A stretch of 5,246 nt of DNA from KBS-96 sp049585195 (GTDB lineage: Bacteria > Acidobacteriota > Terriglobia > Bryobacterales > Bryobacteraceae): contig JBAUZG010000410.1 of NCBI GenBank assembly GCA_049585195.1, forward strand, positions 1-5,246. Direction: 5' to 3'. The notes beneath the pieces were generated by a model. That model made no database searches, was not told where the DNA came from, and was given only the letters and a program-made list of their open reading frames with translations. Positions 1 through 5,230 of this stretch are shown here, piece by piece (the stretch's first letter is position 1; the number at the start of each line of letters is the position of its first letter). The translations under genes were made by a program, and so were the position numbers.

Positions 1-537
1 CTCGAGGAGAACGAACGCCGAGCCAAGAATGTGCCCGGCGTTGTGGAGTTCAATCTGCAGGCCGTCCCCGATCGTCTTCTTCTCGTCGAGGACACAAGTG
101 TCGAAATGCTTAGCCGCGTTCTCCGCATCGGCGAGCGTGTACAAGGGCGGGACCGGTACACTCTGATCTGCAATTCCGACCGCCCTTCGGCGAGCGTTCC
201 GTTTCTCAATGAATGCCGCGTCTTTTTCCTGAAGGTGGGCGGAATCGGCAAGCATGTATTGGCAAAGCTCGGCGGTGGCGGGCGTCGAGTGAATGCGGCC
301 GCTAAATCCATTGCGTATCAATGTCGGCAGATTTCCGCTATGGTCGAGGTGAGCATGAGAGAGCACAACCGACCGTATGGAGCTTGTGGCGAATGGAAGA
401 TGGCTGTTGATTTCAAAAGCCTCGCGCCGGTGTCCCTGGAGGAGGCCGCACTCGAGCAGGTGAGTCTCATTTCCAACTTCGATCGCATGCATCGATCCAG
501 TTACTTCTTGTGCCGCTCCCCAAAAGGTGATTTTCAT
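1..537 (-). CDS. Metallo-beta-lactamase-fold RNA-processing exonuclease/hydrolase (CPSF73/YSH1-like, COG1236 type), 5' part only
   Basis: The minus strand is open from an ATG at 537 to the window edge, giving 179 residues with no stop; the C-terminal part lies outside. It begins MKITFWGAAQEVTGS, the typical opening of bacterial CPSF/YSH1-like proteins. The metal-binding HxHxDH motif is present as HAHLDH (residues 61-66), and the third metal-ligand region as NAGHILGSA (His169). Families with this start usually have about 450 residues, with a beta-CASP insert and an RMMBL tail, so roughly 40% is visible. Members are zinc-dependent enzymes, known or presumed to cut RNA in the cytoplasm; the substrate here is unknown. 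The usual DCGLFQG strand reads ECGLLQG. An in-frame stop at 547-549 fixes the start, with no strong Shine-Dalgarno. The gene is divergent from the kinase operon, with 121 bp between start codons. Family call is firm; activity is inferred. Confidence 0.9.
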   Translation of the reverse strand, partial: MKITFWGAAQEVTGSMHAIEVGNETHLLECGLLQGHRREAFEINSHLPFATSSIRSVVLSHAHLDHSGNLPTLIRNGFSGRIHSTPATAELCQYMLADSAHLQEKDAAFIEKRNARRRAVGIADQSVPVPPLYTLADAENAAKHFDTCVLDEKKTIGDGLQIELHNAGHILGSAFVLLE

Positions 538-552
538 GGTCAGCGTCTATGT

Positions 553-568
553 TGGCAGATCACGTGCA
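553..568 (+). promoter_or_regulatory. Sigma-54 (-24/-12) promoter candidate for the kinase/receiver/NtrC operon
   Basis: The plus strand reads TGGCAGATCACGTGCA, against the sigma-54 consensus TGGCACgnnnnTTGCA. The essential GG (-24) and GC (-12) are separated by exactly 10 nt, the -24 element TGGCA is complete and preceded by the preferred T, and the -12 element is TGCA. Predicted transcription start is near 579, leaving a leader of about 80 nt before the GTG at 659. It lies in the divergent spacer, 15 bp from the hydrolase ATG on the other strand. The operon it faces encodes a sigma-54 activator, which supports positive autoregulation. Not experimentally shown. Confidence 0.68.
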
Positions 569-646
569 CAAGACTATCGTCGATCACTGGATTATGCATG
601 GCCTAAAATCGCTTTCGTAAGCTGGCAGGGGAGGTGAGTGCTGGAA

Positions 647-651
647 AGGAG
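647..651 (+). promoter_or_regulatory. Ribosome binding site AGGAG deciding the kinase start
   Basis: AGGAG lies 7 nt before the GTG at 659, which is ideal spacing. A second, stronger anti-SD match, GGAGGTGA (630-637), directly abuts an in-frame GTG at 638, too close for normal initiation, and lies 6 nt (counted from GGAGG) before an in-frame CTG at 641. I therefore chose 659, but a start at 638 or 641 would only add 6-7 residues. Confidence 0.55.
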
Positions 652-658
652 CAGACCT

Positions 659-1918
659 GTGCCAAGCGAGCGTAGCGAAAAAGAAAACCCAGTCCCGGAT
701 CCCTTGGGACAGGTGGAACCGCAGCTCCATATTCAATCCTACTGGCGCTTCCGCGATCTTTTGGAAGCCGCTCCCGACGGCATCATCGAAGCGGAGCCTG
801 ATGGCACGATTGTGCTTCTGAACGCCGCGGCGGAACGCATGTTCGGCTATCAACGGGAGGAACTGCTGGGTCAGTTGATAGAAATCCTGGTTCCGGAGTC
901 TCTGAGGCAGCGCCATCAGGAGCATAGGGATCGCTATGCAGAGCACCCCGTCACACGCCCCATGGGCAGCGGTCTGGAGCTTTTTGCCCGGCGGAAAGAC
1001 GGAACTCAGTTGCCTGTTGAGATCAGCCTTAGCCCGATTCGATCGCCGCAAGGCTCTCGGGTCATCGCAATCGTGCGGGATATCACCAGCCGCAAGCGTG
1101 CCGAGGCGCAAATCAGCGCCATGCATCAGGAATTTGCAGCCGAGCTGGCGGCAAAGAATCAGCAACTGGAAATCCGGAATCGGGAAATCGAGAGGGCGAA
1201 CCGGCTCAAGAGCGAATTCCTTGCCAGCATGAGCCATGAGCTTCGGACCCCGCTTCACACCATCATCGGATTCGCCGACCTGCTCGCCGAAGAATTGAAA
1301 GGTCCGCTGAATTCCGATCAAAAGCGTTTCGTCGGGCACATCCAACACGATTCCCACCATTTGCTCGAGCTGATCAACGATATTCTCGATCTCAGCAAAA
1401 TAGAGTCCGGGCGCCTCGAGTTAAACGTTGAGCCGTTCAAAGCAGCCGAAGCTATCGCCGAGGCCATGGCGGGCCTTCGTCCTCTGGCGGCGAATAAGCA
1501 GATCAGCATCAAAGAAATGCTCGACCCAGCGGTGCTTGTTACGGCGGACCGGCTGCGTTTCAAGGAGATTCTCTACAATCTGGTCAGCAATGCCATCAAG
1601 TTCACCCCGGAAAGAGGCGAAATTACTGTCGAGTGCGCCAAACGGTCCGACGGCATCTTCTTCGCGGTCACAGACACAGGCATTGGGATCGATCCCTCCG
1701 AACACCAAGCCATCTTCGACAAGTTCTATCAATTGGGGTCCACGACGCGCGGCGTGCGGGAAGGGACAGGCCTCGGATTGGCTATCACCAAGAGCCTGGT
1801 CGAAATGCATGGCGGAAAGATTTGGGTGGGAAGCACACCGGGGCAGGGCAGCCGCTTTCAATTCCTGCTTCCCCGAGAGGAAGTTGAAGCGCCGGGCAAA
1901 GAAGTCATGCAAACATGA
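659..1918 (+). CDS. Soluble PAS-domain sensor histidine kinase
   Basis: Cytoplasmic two-component sensor kinase of 419 residues from the GTG at 659. No signal peptide or membrane segment is visible, so it should sense an internal or diffusible cue. A PAS domain covers about residues 28-145 (AAPDGIIEAEPDGTIVLLNAAAERMFGY, then a PAC-like end at VRDITSRKRAE; longer run given by position only in the first part). A charged coiled-coil linker follows at 147-185. The HisKA H-box SHELRTP carries the phospho-accepting His193. The ATPase domain shows the N-box NLVSNAIKFTP (307-317), G1 DTGIGI (339-344), F-box IFDKFYQ, and G2 GTGLGLA (369-375). All catalytic motifs look intact. It should phosphorylate one or more of the receivers encoded nearby. 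Its stop overlaps the next start (ATGA), implying translational coupling. The PAS ligand cannot be predicted. Alternative GTG start: 638 (426 residues). Confidence 0.95.
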   Translation: MPSERSEKENPVPDPLGQVEPQLHIQSYWRFRDLLEAAPDGIIEAEPDGTIVLLNAAAERMFGYQREELLGQLIEILVPESLRQRHQEHRDRYAEHPVTRPMGSGLELFARRKDGTQLPVEISLSPIRSPQGSRVIAIVRDITSRKRAEAQISAMHQEFAAELAAKNQQLEIRNREIERANRLKSEFLASMSHELRTPLHTIIGFADLLAEELKGPLNSDQKRFVGHIQHDSHHLLELINDILDLSKIESGRLELNVEPFKAAEAIAEAMAGLRPLAANKQISIKEMLDPAVLVTADRLRFKEILYNLVSNAIKFTPERGEITVECAKRSDGIFFAVTDTGIGIDPSEHQAIFDKFYQLGSTTRGVREGTGLGLAITKSLVEMHGGKIWVGSTPGQGSRFQFLLPREEVEAPGKEVMQT

Positions 1919-2277
1919 AACGGATTCTGGTGGCCGAAGACTCGCCGGCTAGTCTCGAATTACTCCGCACGGTGCTCGAGAGTGCCGGTTACGAGGTCGT
2001 CGAAGCGGTCGACGGGCTCGATGCGGTACAGAAGGCATCTTCGAATTCCGTCGATCTGGTCTTGCTCGATTTACAGATGCCGAAAATGGATGGGTTTGCC
2101 GTGTTGGCCGAGTTGAGAAAGAACGCAAGGTTTCGAACCATTCCGATCATCGCCTTGACTGCCAGCGCCATGCGCGGCGATCGCGAACGCGCGCTCGAAG
2201 CTGGATTTTCCTCTTACATCGCTAAGCCTGTCAACTTGGCCCTGCTGCGCTCGGAAGTGGAACGCCTGATCAGATAA
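1915..2277 (+). CDS. Stand-alone CheY/DivK-like receiver protein
   Basis: A 120-residue receiver domain with no output domain. Key residues are present: the acidic pair Glu8-Asp9, phospho-acceptor Asp52 (LLDLQMP), Thr82 (LTASAM) and Lys104 (AKPV). Such single-domain response regulators work by protein contact, as phosphorelay intermediates or as phosphate sinks. The start overlaps the kinase stop by 4 nt, and its TAA at 2275-2277 directly abuts the ATG of the NtrC-like gene, so all three are almost certainly one transcript. The start has only weak purine-rich upstream sequence, consistent with coupled translation. It aligns without gaps to the receiver at 4732-5112 (about 69 of 120 identical, my manual count), including the shared LTASAMxGD and ALEAGFSxYIxKPV blocks. 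Likely partner is the adjacent kinase; whether it passes phosphate onward is unknown. Confidence 0.93.
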   Translation: MKRILVAEDSPASLELLRTVLESAGYEVVEAVDGLDAVQKASSNSVDLVLLDLQMPKMDGFAVLAELRKNARFRTIPIIALTASAMRGDRERALEAGFSSYIAKPVNLALLRSEVERLIR

Positions 2278-3723
2278 ATGAACGAAGAAAGCAAGATGAA
2301 AGAAAAGGCCACTGGACGGCCTAACGTGTCCCTGCTGATTGTAGACGACAATCCGGGAAGCCTGGAACTGCTGGCCACGGCTCTCGAGCAGCCAGGCTTG
2401 GAAATTTCGACTGCGAGCGACCCTGAAGAAGGGCTGGATCTTATCTTCCAAAAGCACCCTCACATCGTTCTGACCGATTTAGTGATGCCGAAAATGAGCG
2501 GCCTCGAGTTGCTCGAACGGATTGTCAACTTCGACCCTGCCATCGAAGTGATCCTGATGACGGCTCATTACTCGACTGAATCCGCCGTCGAGGCGATCCG
2601 TAAGGGGGCCAGCGATTATCTGAACAAGCCGATTTCCGTTCCCGCGCTCCGCGAACGTTTCCGTTCCATGATCGACGACGTACGCCGCAGACAGCGCTCG
2701 GTCGAGCTCGAAGAAGAGCTGCGCGGCAGCGCACAATTCGAGCGCATCATCGGTAACAGCCCCCTCATGTGGGAGCTGTATTCACGTATTCGCCGTATTG
2801 CTCCACACTTCAGAACCGTTCTGATTACCGGACCCACCGGCTCCGGGAAGGAACTCGTGGCGCAAGCCCTGCACCGGCTAAGCCCCGCGTCGTCGGGAAA
2901 TCTCGTAGTGGTGAACTGCTCAGCCGTGGTCGAGACTCTATTCGAGAGCGAGCTGTTTGGGCACGTGAAAGGTTCTTTTACCGGCGCCACCGGCGACAAA
3001 GTGGGCTTGGTCGAGCACGCGAGCGGAGGTGCGCTCTTTTTGGACGAAATTGGCGACATGCCCCTGGGGACACAAGCCAAACTGCTGCGTACGATCCAGA
3101 ATCAGGAAGTGCAGCGCGTCGGCTCGCTGCAGGCACGCAAAGTGAATATCCGGGTCATTGCCGTTACGCACCGCGACCTTCGCGCCATGATTCGGGAAGG
3201 CAAATTCCGCGAGGACCTCTATTACCGGCTGTCGATGGTGGAAATGCGCGTACCGTCGCTCGCCGAGCGAAAGGAGGATCTTCCGTTACTGACCAAGCAC
3301 TTCATTGACAAATTTTCCAAGCAGTTTGACAAGCGGGTGCGGGGAATTACGCCGCGCGCCAGCATCGCCCTAAGCCGTTACGATTGGCCGGGAAATGTGC
3401 GCGAGCTCGAGAATGCGATAGGCCATGCTTCTATGATGGCTTTGAGCGATACGATCGACATCGGCGAACTTCCCGAATCGATTCGAAATCCCGGCCTGTT
3501 CCCGGGCAGCGCTACCGAATCGCCGGGAGAAAGTGTCGCCTCTGTGCCTGAAGCCGCATCCCCAGCCTCCAGGCTCGAAGATGCCGAGCGGCGTCTGATT
3601 TCAGACGCCCTGGCTAAGACTTCGGGGAACCAGTCAGAAGCTGCTCGTCTGCTGCGCATTGGCAGAGATGCTCTGCGCTACAAGATGAAGAAATATGGTC
3701 TCGCTGGCTCGGCGAATAGCTGA
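2278..3723 (+). CDS. NtrC-family sigma-54-dependent response regulator (receiver, AAA+, Fis-type HTH)
   Basis: A 481-residue enhancer-binding protein of standard length and order. The receiver (about 17-130) has Asp23-Asp24, phospho-acceptor Asp67 (LTDLVMP), Thr95 and Lys117. The AAA+ domain (about 154-402) has Walker A GPTGSGKE (185-192), the sigma-54-contacting loop GSFTGA (232-237, an accepted variant of GAFTGA), Walker B GGALFLDE (250-257), arginine fingers Arg311 and Arg317 in FREDLYYRL, and WPGNVREL (370-377). A Pro/Ser-rich linker (404-432) leads to a Fis-like helix-turn-helix (433-475, SEAARLLRIGRDALRYKMKKYGL region). When phosphorylated it should form a ring that remodels sigma-54 polymerase at -24/-12 promoters. 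Probable targets are the three sites in this window. The start abuts the previous stop; an in-frame ATG at 2296 is an alternative. The 3' end overlaps the convergent stress-protein gene by 110 nt, inside the HTH-coding part. Confidence 0.96.
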   Translation: MNEESKMKEKATGRPNVSLLIVDDNPGSLELLATALEQPGLEISTASDPEEGLDLIFQKHPHIVLTDLVMPKMSGLELLERIVNFDPAIEVILMTAHYSTESAVEAIRKGASDYLNKPISVPALRERFRSMIDDVRRRQRSVELEEELRGSAQFERIIGNSPLMWELYSRIRRIAPHFRTVLITGPTGSGKELVAQALHRLSPASSGNLVVVNCSAVVETLFESELFGHVKGSFTGATGDKVGLVEHASGGALFLDEIGDMPLGTQAKLLRTIQNQEVQRVGSLQARKVNIRVIAVTHRDLRAMIREGKFREDLYYRLSMVEMRVPSLAERKEDLPLLTKHFIDKFSKQFDKRVRGITPRASIALSRYDWPGNVRELENAIGHASMMALSDTIDIGELPESIRNPGLFPGSATESPGESVASVPEAASPASRLEDAERRLISDALAKTSGNQSEAARLLRIGRDALRYKMKKYGLAGSANS

Positions 3724-4570
3724 GTACCGGACAGGCCGCGTTCCGAATGATTTCGTAAGCATGAGTCTGAAATCTTCCGAACGTCTTCTGTGCCTTGCCC
3801 CGGCCGATCACAACCAGATCCGCCGCATGCTCGCGCGCCGCTTGCGCAAGAGCATCCGATATTCCGGCCCCACTAACTGTGAGTGAGAAATCGGTTCCGG
3901 CTTCGCGCTGCATCTTGGCAATCTCTACTCTCGCCGAGTCCGTTAAATACCGGTGCAAGTCGAAATCGAAGTACCGGTTCGGCCGTGTCTCGAGCTCGGG
4001 TACGCTATGGATCAGCCGAACCGCCGCGCCCATTTCTTGCGCCAGCTGCTTGGTATACCGCAATAGCGGAGCTGCCTCATCCGTCAGTTCGATTGCGCAC
4101 AGGATATTCGAGATAGTGGAATTTTTCCCTCGGCTGTGCAACTGCGAATCGGTCCAGACTGGGCAGGTCGCGCGATGCAGCACTTTCGCCGTCACCGAGC
4201 CCAGAACCCAGCCCTCGATTGCTCCATAGCCGTGCGTGCCCATCGCGATGAGGTCCACATCGTGTTCATTGACCCAGTTCATGATTTCAGTCGCCGCATC
4301 GCCTTGTGCAATCACACGCTCCACGCGATCTTCCGGAACTTTGAGCGCGTACTCCCTGAGGCGGCGCTCAGCTGAACATTTAAGCTCCTCAAAACAGCCC
4401 ACGTTGATTAGCGAACCCTCGCACCCTCCGTACCAGGATGCCGGTATTTCGAAGACGTGGAGCAGCGTCACTCGCGAATCGAAGCGCGTAGCCAGCCACT
4501 CGACCTGTTTCGTGAGCGCGCGGCTGCGCTCGGAAAAGTCTATTGGAAATAAAATGTGGTTGAACTTCAT
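3614..4570 (-). CDS. Tandem-domain universal stress protein (UspA family)
   Basis: A 318-residue cytoplasmic protein with two UspA folds. Domain 1 (about 1-142) starts KFNHILFPIDFSE and carries the ATP-binding signature G-2X-G-9X-G-S at 111-125 (GTHGYG through VLGS). Domain 2 (about 153-285) starts NILCAIELTDEA but its phosphate-binding loop is degenerate (GRGKAQKTFGRFQTHAYEII), so only domain 1 is likely to bind nucleotide. Family members are induced under starvation, hypoxia or other stress; their biochemical role is poorly defined. The start is fixed by an in-frame stop at 4589-4591; the Shine-Dalgarno is weak. A sigma-54 site at 4605-4620 predicts a transcription start near 4594, giving a leader of about 24 nt. 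Homologues usually end soon after CPVLSY, but here about 35 more residues (284-318) are encoded antisense to the NtrC-like gene, a tail with no recognisable domain. Confidence 0.94.
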   Translation of the reverse strand: MKFNHILFPIDFSERSRALTKQVEWLATRFDSRVTLLHVFEIPASWYGGCEGSLINVGCFEELKCSAERRLREYALKVPEDRVERVIAQGDAATEIMNWVNEHDVDLIAMGTHGYGAIEGWVLGSVTAKVLHRATCPVWTDSQLHSRGKNSTISNILCAIELTDEAAPLLRYTKQLAQEMGAAVRLIHSVPELETRPNRYFDFDLHRYLTDSARVEIAKMQREAGTDFSLTVSGAGISDALAQAAREHAADLVVIGRGKAQKTFGRFQTHAYEIIRNAACPVLSYSPSQRDHISSSCSAEHLCQCAADEQLLTGSPKS

Positions 4571-4604
4571 ACTGAGGCCCGTCCGAACCTACGCTCTTGC
4601 CGCG

Positions 4605-4620
4605 TGCAAGTATCTCGCCA
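4605..4620 (-). promoter_or_regulatory. Sigma-54 (-24/-12) promoter candidate for the universal stress protein gene
   Basis: The minus strand reads TGGCGAGATACTTGCA: TGGC at -24, TTGCA at -12 (a full match to the -12 element) and GG-N10-GC spacing exact. The predicted transcription start is near 4594, 24 nt before the ATG at 4570. It lies in the 161-bp spacer between two co-oriented genes and points at the stress-protein gene, giving that gene a promoter separate from the upstream receiver gene. Sequence match only. Confidence 0.68.
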
Positions 4621-4661
4621 AAGTTTCGGTCCTTCAAGGCAGAGAATTTGCGGGCTGAACA

Positions 4662-4728
4662 CGCCGAAGGAAACCGGATTCTGCGCCAAATAACAACTTC
4701 GGCGCACGCGCCTGAGCGAAATGGCTCA
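4662..4728. repeat. Cluster of inverted repeats between receiver and stress-protein genes
   Basis: CGCCGAAG (4662-4669) is repeated inverted as CTTCGGCG (4697-4704) around a 27-nt gap. TGCGCC (4682-4687) pairs with GGCGCA (4701-4706). TGAGC (4713-4717) pairs with GCTCA (4724-4728). None is followed by a clear T-run on the minus strand, so a classical terminator for the receiver gene is not convincing. The 4662-4704 dyad lies about 68-110 bp upstream of the predicted stress-gene transcription start, in the range where NtrC-type activators bind. Function unresolved. Confidence 0.4.
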
Positions 4729-4731
4729 AAG

Positions 4732-5112
4732 CTACCGGTCTACGGCACCCGCTTGGAGAAAACTGAGCACCTGGCTGCGCAGCTCATGTAAAAGCACCGG
4801 CTTGGTTATATATCCTGAAAAACCGGCTTCTAGCGCGCGCACATCGTCGCCCTGCATGGCGCTCGCCGTGAGCGCAACCACGGGCGTACCGGCCAACTGA
4901 GGTTCCTTTCGAAATTCGGCCAGCGTCGCGAACCCGTCCAATCCGGGCATGTGCAGGTCAAGCAGCACGAGATCGGGAACTACCTGCAAAGCCGCGGCGA
5001 CGGCCTCGCACCCGCTGCTTGCCTCCAACACTTCACAGCCAAACGACTCGAGCATGATGCGCCCCAGTTCGCGGCTGGCTGGCTTATCGTCGACGATCAG
5101 GATACGGGCCAT
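4732..5112 (-). CDS. Second stand-alone CheY/DivK-like receiver protein
   Basis: A 126-residue single receiver domain with no output domain. The acidic pair is Asp8-Asp9, the phospho-acceptor is Asp52 (LLDLHMP), with Thr82 (LTASAM) and Lys104 (TKPV); all functional residues are intact. It is a close paralogue of the receiver at 1915-2277 (about 69 of 120 aligned positions identical, no gaps), with a short extra C-terminus (AGAVDR). The ATG at 5112 is preceded by AGGGG at 5 nt, a reasonable ribosome site. A sigma-54-like promoter lies at 5180-5195. It precedes the stress-protein gene on the same strand with a 161-bp gap. Likely role: accept phosphate from the nearby kinase as a sink, competitor or relay element under control of the NtrC-like activator. 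The role is inferred; the domain is certain. Confidence 0.93.
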   Translation of the reverse strand: MARILIVDDKPASRELGRIMLESFGCEVLEASSGCEAVAAALQVVPDLVLLDLHMPGLDGFATLAEFRKEPQLAGTPVVALTASAMQGDDVRALEAGFSGYITKPVLLHELRSQVLSFLQAGAVDR

Positions 5113-5130
5113 AATTTCCCCTAGGTCTCT

Positions 5131-5147
5131 GACCGCTTAGAGCGGTT
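5131..5147. repeat. Perfect 6-bp inverted repeat in the leader of the second receiver gene
   Basis: ACCGCT (5132-5137) and AGCGGT (5141-5146) flank a TAG loop, and G5131/T5147 add a possible wobble pair. On the plus strand it is followed by TTTGTTTTGT, resembling an intrinsic terminator, but the last plus-strand gene ends 1.4 kb earlier. On the minus strand it falls in the predicted leader (start near 5169) of the receiver gene, where it could form a hairpin, or it could be a protein-binding dyad. Confidence 0.5.
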
Positions 5148-5179
5148 TGTTTTGTAACCAAACTTGAGGCGTGCTTTTT

Positions 5180-5195
5180 TGCGCGTGAATTGCCA
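5180..5195 (-). promoter_or_regulatory. Sigma-54 (-24/-12) promoter candidate for the second receiver gene
   Basis: The minus strand reads TGGCAATTCACGCGCA. The -24 element TGGCA is complete and the essential GG and GC are 10 nt apart. The -12 element is GCGCA rather than TTGCA, the weakest of the three. It matches the kinase-operon site at 13 of 16 positions, including the spacer TCACG. Predicted transcription start is near 5169, giving a leader of about 57 nt to the ATG at 5112. Confidence 0.55.
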
Positions 5196-5202
5196 CTTAA
5201 TC

Positions 5203-5230
5203 TTGACTCGATCGCGATTCATCCTTTTAT
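5203..5230 (+). promoter_or_regulatory. Possible housekeeping (sigma-70-like) promoter leaving the right edge
   Basis: TTGACT (5203-5208, 5 of 6 to the -35 consensus) is followed after 16 nt by TTTTAT (5225-5230, 4 of 6 to the -10 consensus). It would drive a rightward gene outside the window, divergent from the second receiver gene. No coding start is visible before the edge, so this is weak. Confidence 0.25.

Noticed and set aside
479..497. TCGATC repeats (TCGATCGC shared with 5208-5215) as activator binding sites
   Set aside because: The 8-mer is not found upstream of the stress-gene promoter, and similar CGATCGCG words occur inside genes, so it is not specific enough.
31..606. Plus-strand open frame of 191 codons
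   Set aside because: It lies opposite the metallo-beta-lactamase-fold gene, whose HxHxDH and AGHILGSA motifs prove the minus strand is the coding one; the plus frame has no recognisable domain.
591..620. Sigma-70-like -10 (CATAAT on the minus strand) for the RNA hydrolase
   Set aside because: No acceptable -35 lies at 16-18 nt, so it cannot be supported as a promoter.
584..1360. Minus-strand open frame of 258 codons opposite the kinase
   Set aside because: The plus strand encodes complete PAS and HisKA domains here; the antisense frame has no known motifs and reflects codon bias in GC-rich DNA.
3724..3790. Terminator after the NtrC-like gene
   Set aside because: No GC-rich hairpin followed by a T-run is visible; the region is coding on the other strand.
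3795..4658. Several plus-strand open frames opposite the stress-protein gene
   Set aside because: The minus strand has clear UspA domains with an ATP signature; the plus frames overlap each other and show no domain or ribosome site.
5168..5182. Plus-strand GG...GC pair resembling a sigma-54 site facing right
   Set aside because: The GG and GC are 11 nt apart rather than 10 and the -24 element is not TGGCA; the poly-T run makes it look better than it is.
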